10,828 nucleotides of DNA, taken from NCBI GenBank assembly GCA_002412885.1, contig DHVX01000060.1:1428-12255 (forward strand), in the 5' to 3' direction. The notes under the pieces were generated by a model, which had not been told where the DNA came from, did no database searches, and saw only the letters and a list, made by a program, of their open reading frames with translations. The stretch is from Bacteroidales bacterium UBA5197. Its GTDB lineage: Bacteria; Bacteroidota; Bacteroidia; Bacteroidales; Lentimicrobiaceae. A program made the translations under genes and the position numbers. Shown here piece after piece: positions 7,539 to 10,828 of the stretch. Position 1 is the first letter of the stretch. Each line of letters begins with the position of its first letter.

Positions 7539-7670
7539 GCAAAGTACAAAAAGAATGGAGTGGAGATCGATGCACATGTGGCCCATTGGTTTACTTTGAA
7601 AGATGGCAAGATCATACGATTTCAGCAATTTACTGACACCGGGCAGGTAATCCGTGCAATGAAGCAATAA
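7539..7670 (+). pseudogene. C-terminal remainder of the SnoaL-like gene beyond the premature stop
   Basis: Directly after the TAA at 7536-7538 the same frame reads 43 further codons to a TAA at 7668-7670. It contains KKNGVEIDAHVAHWFTLKDG and then KIIRFQQFTDTGQVIRAMKQ, which is the standard ending of an NTF2/SnoaL-like domain (a strand, then W-x-x-[KR]-D-G-K-I-x-R-F-x-Q-x-x-D-T). Reading the stop as one sense codon restores a protein of 302 residues with two complete domains. A single substitution (for example AAA, CAA or GAA to TAA) is the simplest cause. There is no frameshift. Confidence 0.9.
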
Positions 7671-7677
7671 CGGATTT

Positions 7678-7785
7678 ATGTATTTCAAGAAGTCAATTTT
7701 TTTTTGCATGTGTTTGTTGCTGGCTAGTAACGCATTAAAAGCACAATCTCTTGCCGCAGCAGGTAATAACAAATCATTCAAGTAA
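7678..7785 (+). pseudogene. Orphan signal-peptide stub of a secreted protein
   Basis: ATG 7678, eight bases after the SnoaL remainder, opens a 35-residue frame. It reads MYFKKS, a hydrophobic run FFCMCLLLASNA, and the cleavage motif LKAQS, then only about 12 residues before TAA. It is a textbook signal peptide with no mature domain. It most likely is the 5' end of a deleted or truncated secreted-protein gene. A small secreted peptide is possible but less likely. The stop lies within the second copy of a 12-bp direct repeat. Confidence 0.55.
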
Positions 7786-7793
7786 TAACAAAT
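7763..7793 (+). repeat. 12-bp direct repeat GTAATAACAAAT
   Basis: GTAATAACAAAT occurs at 7763-7774 and 7782-7793, 19 bases apart. The first copy lies inside the signal-peptide stub; the second supplies its stop codon and leads into the upstream region of the next lipoprotein gene. Short direct repeats like this can mark the join of a slippage or recombination deletion, consistent with loss of the missing gene body. They can also arise by chance in an A/T-rich gap. Confidence 0.6.
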
Positions 7794-7806
7794 TAAACAA
7801 ATTCTC

Positions 7807-8307
7807 ATGAAAAAAATGTTCTTTATACTTTTTGCAGTTGTACTTTTTACAGCCTGCAGCACGAAAGAACCCGTGCGCTATTTTTCAGCTTCGCCTGAAA
7901 TTGAAATCACGAAATCAACGCTGAAACTTTACGTTGACGGCAAATGGGATGCGCTGAAGCCGCTTTATGCCGACACGGCAAAAGTGATGAACAATGTTCC
8001 CGACGGAAAAGGAGTTTCCATTGATGTTGCTATCAAAGATTATATGCAGGAGCATGAACTTTTCTCCTCCATTAGCTATTTAGCCGACGAGGATTTCTTC
8101 GAAATGGTTGTCACCGACGAAGGCGAAACCTGGGTCAATTACTGGGGACTTTGGAAAGGAACCTTGAAGGCAACCGGTGAAGAATTTCAAATACCGCTGC
8201 ACATTACCCAGCGATTTATTGATCAAAAAATAGTGCGTGAACACGGCTACTGGAACAGTTCTGAAGTTGCCCTGGCACTTGCAAAACAGGAAGTCCAAAC
8301 ACCATAA
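7807..8307 (+). CDS. NTF2-like lipoprotein
   Basis: This 166-residue exported lipoprotein has a short lipoprotein signal (MKKMFFILFA, lipobox LFTAC, Cys17). The mature part has the layout of an NTF2-like cone: helix EITKSTLKLYVDGKWDALKP, then LYADTAKVMNN, then paired beta strands EFFEMVV-like (DEDFFEMVVTDEGE), WVNYWGLWKGTL and the conserved-looking end ITQRFIDQKIVREHGYW. In this superfamily the last strands usually read K-I-x-R-x-x-x-Y/W, as here. It resembles the lipoprotein at 493 in design but is not a close copy. ATG 7807 is chosen because the MKKMFF start gives an ideal signal; ATG 7816 is a weaker alternative. Only three bases separate its stop from the next GTG, so the two are probably co-translated. 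No enzymatic function can be assigned. Confidence 0.82.
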   Translation: MKKMFFILFAVVLFTACSTKEPVRYFSASPEIEITKSTLKLYVDGKWDALKPLYADTAKVMNNVPDGKGVSIDVAIKDYMQEHELFSSISYLADEDFFEMVVTDEGETWVNYWGLWKGTLKATGEEFQIPLHITQRFIDQKIVREHGYWNSSEVALALAKQEVQTP

Positions 8308-8310
8308 ACC

Positions 8311-8748
8311 GTGAAGCTGATTAAAAAAACAGGGATATTCAATCCGGATGGGGAAATTGTTCTCCATCCGGGAATCTCTGTTTCATGGAAATCGCTCAGT
8401 GACAATGCCCTTCCTGATTTACCTGAAGGTACACCGCTTGATTTTGAAATCTCATTCAAGGAACACATTCTGGTTTCCGGAAAGGGCGGAATTGTATGGG
8501 CTACCTTTGATTTCAGGCAAGCCGAAGTTATCACCAATGCACTCCTGGCCCAGAGTATTTCCTCGAAGATAGGGAAAATCGAAATGGATGAAGGCGCCCT
8601 GCTCCTTATAAAAATTGACAACAATAAAGATATTGAGGAAGCAATGGATTTTATCTGGAGAAAAGAAAGCGGGCTCAGGCTAATGCCAGACTGGACTTAC
8701 GCTGATGGAGAGCTTAACCACAGCTTTGAAAAGTGGTTAAACGGGTAG
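8311..8748 (+). CDS. Unrecognised cytoplasmic protein (GTG start)
   Basis: This is a 145-residue protein with no signal peptide or membrane segment, so probably cytoplasmic. I do not recognise a family. The stop codon of the upstream lipoprotein lies in the same frame two codons before the GTG at 8311, and there is no ATG nearby in frame. GTG is therefore the only plausible start, giving a 3-base gap and likely translational coupling. The protein opens KLIKKTGIFNPDGEIVLHPG, is rich in beta-forming stretches (FEISFKEHILVSGKG, then IVWATFDF), and has a C-terminal helix with IEEAMDFIWRKESG and a W-rich end (PDWTY, FEKWLNG). Composition and codon usage look normal for the neighbourhood, supporting a real gene. 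Its place between a lipoprotein and a carrier suggests a role with one of them, but this is only context. Confidence 0.75.
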   Translation: MKLIKKTGIFNPDGEIVLHPGISVSWKSLSDNALPDLPEGTPLDFEISFKEHILVSGKGGIVWATFDFRQAEVITNALLAQSISSKIGKIEMDEGALLLIKIDNNKDIEEAMDFIWRKESGLRLMPDWTYADGELNHSFEKWLNG

Positions 8749-8816
8749 CAGTCAATTCAGAGACAGAAGAAATTAAGCAGGCAATTAATGACAAAATATT
8801 TTACCTGACCCCCCAA

Positions 8817-10253
8817 ATGAAAAACTTTAAAATCCCTCATGTTTTTATTTTTCTCTCAGCAATCATCCTGTTCAGCAGCATACTTACCTACATTATCCCC
8901 AGCGGACAGTTTGATCGAACCACCCGGGTAGTTGACAATGTAGTGCAGATACTGGTGGTGCCGGGCAGTTTTAAGGAATTGCCTAAGCACTTTTCGGTAA
9001 AGGGCGTTATTCTGGGGGATGAAGTAATCGGAAAATCAACCCCGAAAAGCCTGTTGGGATTATTTACGTCTATCCCGAAAGGACTAAACTCTGCCGCAGC
9101 GCTGATTTTCTTTGTGTTTATTATTGGGGCGGTGCTGACTTTAATTCAGCAAACAGGAACCATCAATGTGTTCATCAACATGTTGTTGCATAAATTTGGT
9201 GATTCTCCGATGCTGCTGAGTTTTATCCTGTTTATTTTCATTGCTTCCGCCGGTACATTTATGGGAATGGGGGCGGAATTCATACCTCTGATTCCCATAT
9301 TTCTGATGATCTCAAAACGACTGGGGTATGATCGCTTGTTTGGGCTTGGTCTCCTGACGATTGGAACTACTGTGGGCTGGTCAACTGCCATCACCAATCC
9401 GTTCACAGTTCAAATCGCGCAAAGAATTGCTGAACTGCCGATTGGCAGTGGCATGGGCTTGCGAGTTATCTTCTTTGTGGTTTGTGTTATCCTGGGGTTT
9501 TCTTTTTTGGTGATTTATGGCAATAAAGTAAAAAAAGACAGATCACGTTCAGTAATGCCTGACGATACTTTTGTAATCGAAGGCGTTACAAGCATTGACG
9601 AAGTTAATAAACCTACCGGAAAGCATATTGGAATTGCAATCTCCGCCTTTATACTCTTTGCCATGATTCTTTTTGCCGTACAAACCATGGGTTGGGGGCT
9701 GATTGAGATGACTGGCGGTTTTTTTGCAGTAGGCGTGTGTACCATCCTGATCAGCGGCATGTCAGGCGATGAAGCCATGAAAAGCTTTATCAAAGGGCTG
9801 GAGATGATGTTGGTACCGGCATTGATCGTCGGTTTTGCCCGTGGAATACAGGTGGTACTGGAGGAGGGAATGATCATTGATACCATTCTTTATTCCACAT
9901 CAATGATGCTGGAAGGGAAACACCCTGTTTTGTCTGCACAGGGGATGTTCGTTTTTCAGACCATGTTAAATTTCTTTATCCCATCGGCTTCTGGACAGGC
10001 GATGGTGTCCATGCCTTTGATGGTTCCCTTGTCTGATCTGCTCGGTATTTCAAGGCAAACGGCTGTGCTTATCTTTATTTCGGGCGATGGATTCTCCAAC
10101 ATGGTGGTCCCTACCAGCGGTGTGCTAATGGCATCGCTGGCCATTGCCGGCGTCCCCTTCGAGAAGTGGATCAGGTTCGTATGGCCTCTCTTTCTGATTC
10201 TGTCGGTGGTAGCAGGACTTTTTATTGCTGCTGCACTTTACCTTAATTATTAA
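8817..10253 (+). CDS. YfcC-family (DcuC-like) inner-membrane carrier
   Basis: This 478-residue polytopic membrane protein has about a dozen hydrophobic helices. It matches the YfcC/C4-dicarboxylate anaerobic carrier-like family: the start IPHVFIFLSAIILFSSILTY followed by IPSGQFDR, G-T-F-M-G-M-G-A-E-F (from about 146), T-A-I-T-N-P-F-T (NPF at about 194), IPSASGQAMVSMP (from about 389), and GDGFSN (from about 423) followed by VPTSGVLMASLAIAGV. The paired S/T-N-P and P-S-A-S-G-Q re-entrant motifs are the usual substrate and ion sites in this superfamily. Members are predicted to move dicarboxylates, amino acids or peptides; the substrate here is unknown. I choose ATG 8817 because family members begin at this point. 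A GTG at 8733 extends the frame by 28 hydrophilic residues and overlaps the previous gene by 16 bases, which looks spurious. It is the last gene of the probable unit. Confidence 0.92.
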   Translation: MKNFKIPHVFIFLSAIILFSSILTYIIPSGQFDRTTRVVDNVVQILVVPGSFKELPKHFSVKGVILGDEVIGKSTPKSLLGLFTSIPKGLNSAAALIFFVFIIGAVLTLIQQTGTINVFINMLLHKFGDSPMLLSFILFIFIASAGTFMGMGAEFIPLIPIFLMISKRLGYDRLFGLGLLTIGTTVGWSTAITNPFTVQIAQRIAELPIGSGMGLRVIFFVVCVILGFSFLVIYGNKVKKDRSRSVMPDDTFVIEGVTSIDEVNKPTGKHIGIAISAFILFAMILFAVQTMGWGLIEMTGGFFAVGVCTILISGMSGDEAMKSFIKGLEMMLVPALIVGFARGIQVVLEEGMIIDTILYSTSMMLEGKHPVLSAQGMFVFQTMLNFFIPSASGQAMVSMPLMVPLSDLLGISRQTAVLIFISGDGFSNMVVPTSGVLMASLAIAGVPFEKWIRFVWPLFLILSVVAGLFIAAALYLNY

Positions 10254-10277
10254 CATTCAAACTTTGATAACTAATGC

Positions 10278-10297
10278 CTGCCAGATAATACTGGCGG
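10278..10297 (+). terminator. Hairpin after the carrier gene
   Basis: CTGCCAG (10278-10284) and CTGGCGG (10291-10297) can form a 7-bp stem with one G-U pair around the loop ATAATA, 25 bases after the carrier stop. It is well placed as a terminator of the unit. It lacks a clear U-tract on the + strand, so confidence is limited. Confidence 0.35.
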
Positions 10298-10358
10298 TTG
10301 AGAATCAATTCAGGGTATTTTTCATGCTGACAATTTCTATAAAAAACAATTAAACTAA

Positions 10359-10828
10359 TCAGTTTCTTTTGTAATCGGCAATGGTGTTTAATGCAAGAAA
10401 AACATTTTGGCCATTTTTTATGGCAGTATCAATAATGGATCTCAGTATGGCAAAATTTTCAGCAGCTTCAAATATTTTGAACTGTCCGGATATTTTCTGT
10501 TTTACTTTCACATTCCGGATTGCCCTTTCCGAGCCATTGTTATCAGCAGGGACTTCGGGATGGTAAAGGAATGTCAAAATATGATCACGGTATTTGACTA
10601 TCCGCTTTTGAAATGTGACCAATTCTTTGTGTTTCGGATTCAAAGGTTCTTCCAGTAAAATACTCAACTGTTTTTCAAGACTATCTCTGGCTTGGTTAGG
10701 GCTAGCATAATCAGCGGGAATAAATTCCTTTTTAAGCTTTTCGGCCTGTATCAATATGCTACGAAAACGTTTAGGCCAGGTTGTTTTGTAACGCTTCTCA
10801 AAATAAATGGTTTCACGTTCCAGATGGG
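10359..10828 (-). mobile_element. IS66-family transposase, C-terminal part (5' end beyond window)
   Basis: On the - strand a frame enters at the right edge and runs to a TGA at 10359-10361, giving 156 residues of the C-terminal part. It reads through HLERETIYFEKRYKTTWPKR, KKEFIPADY, then the diagnostic block HPEVPADNNGSERAIRNVKV followed by KQKISGQF, and then FAILRSIIDTAIKNG with NVFLALNTI. The NN-x-x-E-R block carries the catalytic Glu of the IS66 DDE domain, and the K-Q-K-I-S-G motif is typical of the family. The frame is intact across the visible part, and the N-terminal zinc-binding and first DDE residues lie outside the window. The gene points toward the carrier (convergent). I could not find the terminal inverted repeat (expected to begin GTAA) in the 105 bases between the two genes. 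Confidence 0.93.

Noticed and set aside
8733..8816. GTG start extending the YfcC carrier by 28 residues and overlapping the upstream gene
   Set aside because: The added residues are hydrophilic, and family members begin at the MKNFKIPH region encoded from 8817.
10254..10358. IS66 terminal inverted repeat between the carrier and the transposase
   Set aside because: No convincing GTAA-type end could be recognised without the other end of the element, which is outside the window.

Overview
The window looks like a chromosomal segment of a member of the Bacteroidota, probably an environmental Bacteroidales/Marinilabiliales-type organism. This is inferred from a complete hybrid two-component system (HTCS: periplasmic propeller, Y_Y_Y domain, kinase, receiver and AraC domain in one chain), short Bacteroidota-style lipoprotein signals, mostly TAA stops and few Shine-Dalgarno sites. 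No rRNA, tRNA, CRISPR array or phage gene was seen.

Layout. Positions 1-492 hold no convincing gene. A small NTF2-like (DUF4440/SnoaL type) lipoprotein gene lies at 493-963, followed by a hairpin. A 44-codon relic of a histidine kinase C-terminus lies at 1138-1272. A nine-codon ORF with a strong Shine-Dalgarno (1285-1314) overlaps the start of the 1464-residue HTCS gene (1311-5705). After a 241-bp spacer come, all on the + strand: an exported protein with two dimeric alpha/beta-barrel-like halves (5947-6723), an exported tandem SnoaL-like protein cut by an in-frame TAA (6765-7538, with its reading frame continuing to 7670), an orphan signal-peptide stub (7678-7785), a second NTF2-like lipoprotein (7807-8307), an unrecognised 145-residue cytoplasmic protein (GTG start, 8311-8748) and a YfcC-family membrane carrier (8817-10253). 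The right edge holds the C-terminal part of an IS66-family transposase on the - strand (10359 to beyond the edge).

Working together (inference). The short gaps from 5947 to 10253 suggest one transcription unit, with the HTCS just upstream as its likely regulator. HTCS proteins usually sit beside SusC/SusD and glycan-degrading enzymes, but none is present here. Instead the sensor is flanked by four exported small cone-fold or ferredoxin-like domain proteins and an inner-membrane carrier of the organic-acid/peptide type. That suggests sensing, handling and uptake of a small molecule rather than a polysaccharide. The locus also shows decay: the kinase relic, the nonsense codon, the signal-peptide stub and a transposase. 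It may be a formerly larger cassette that is eroding.
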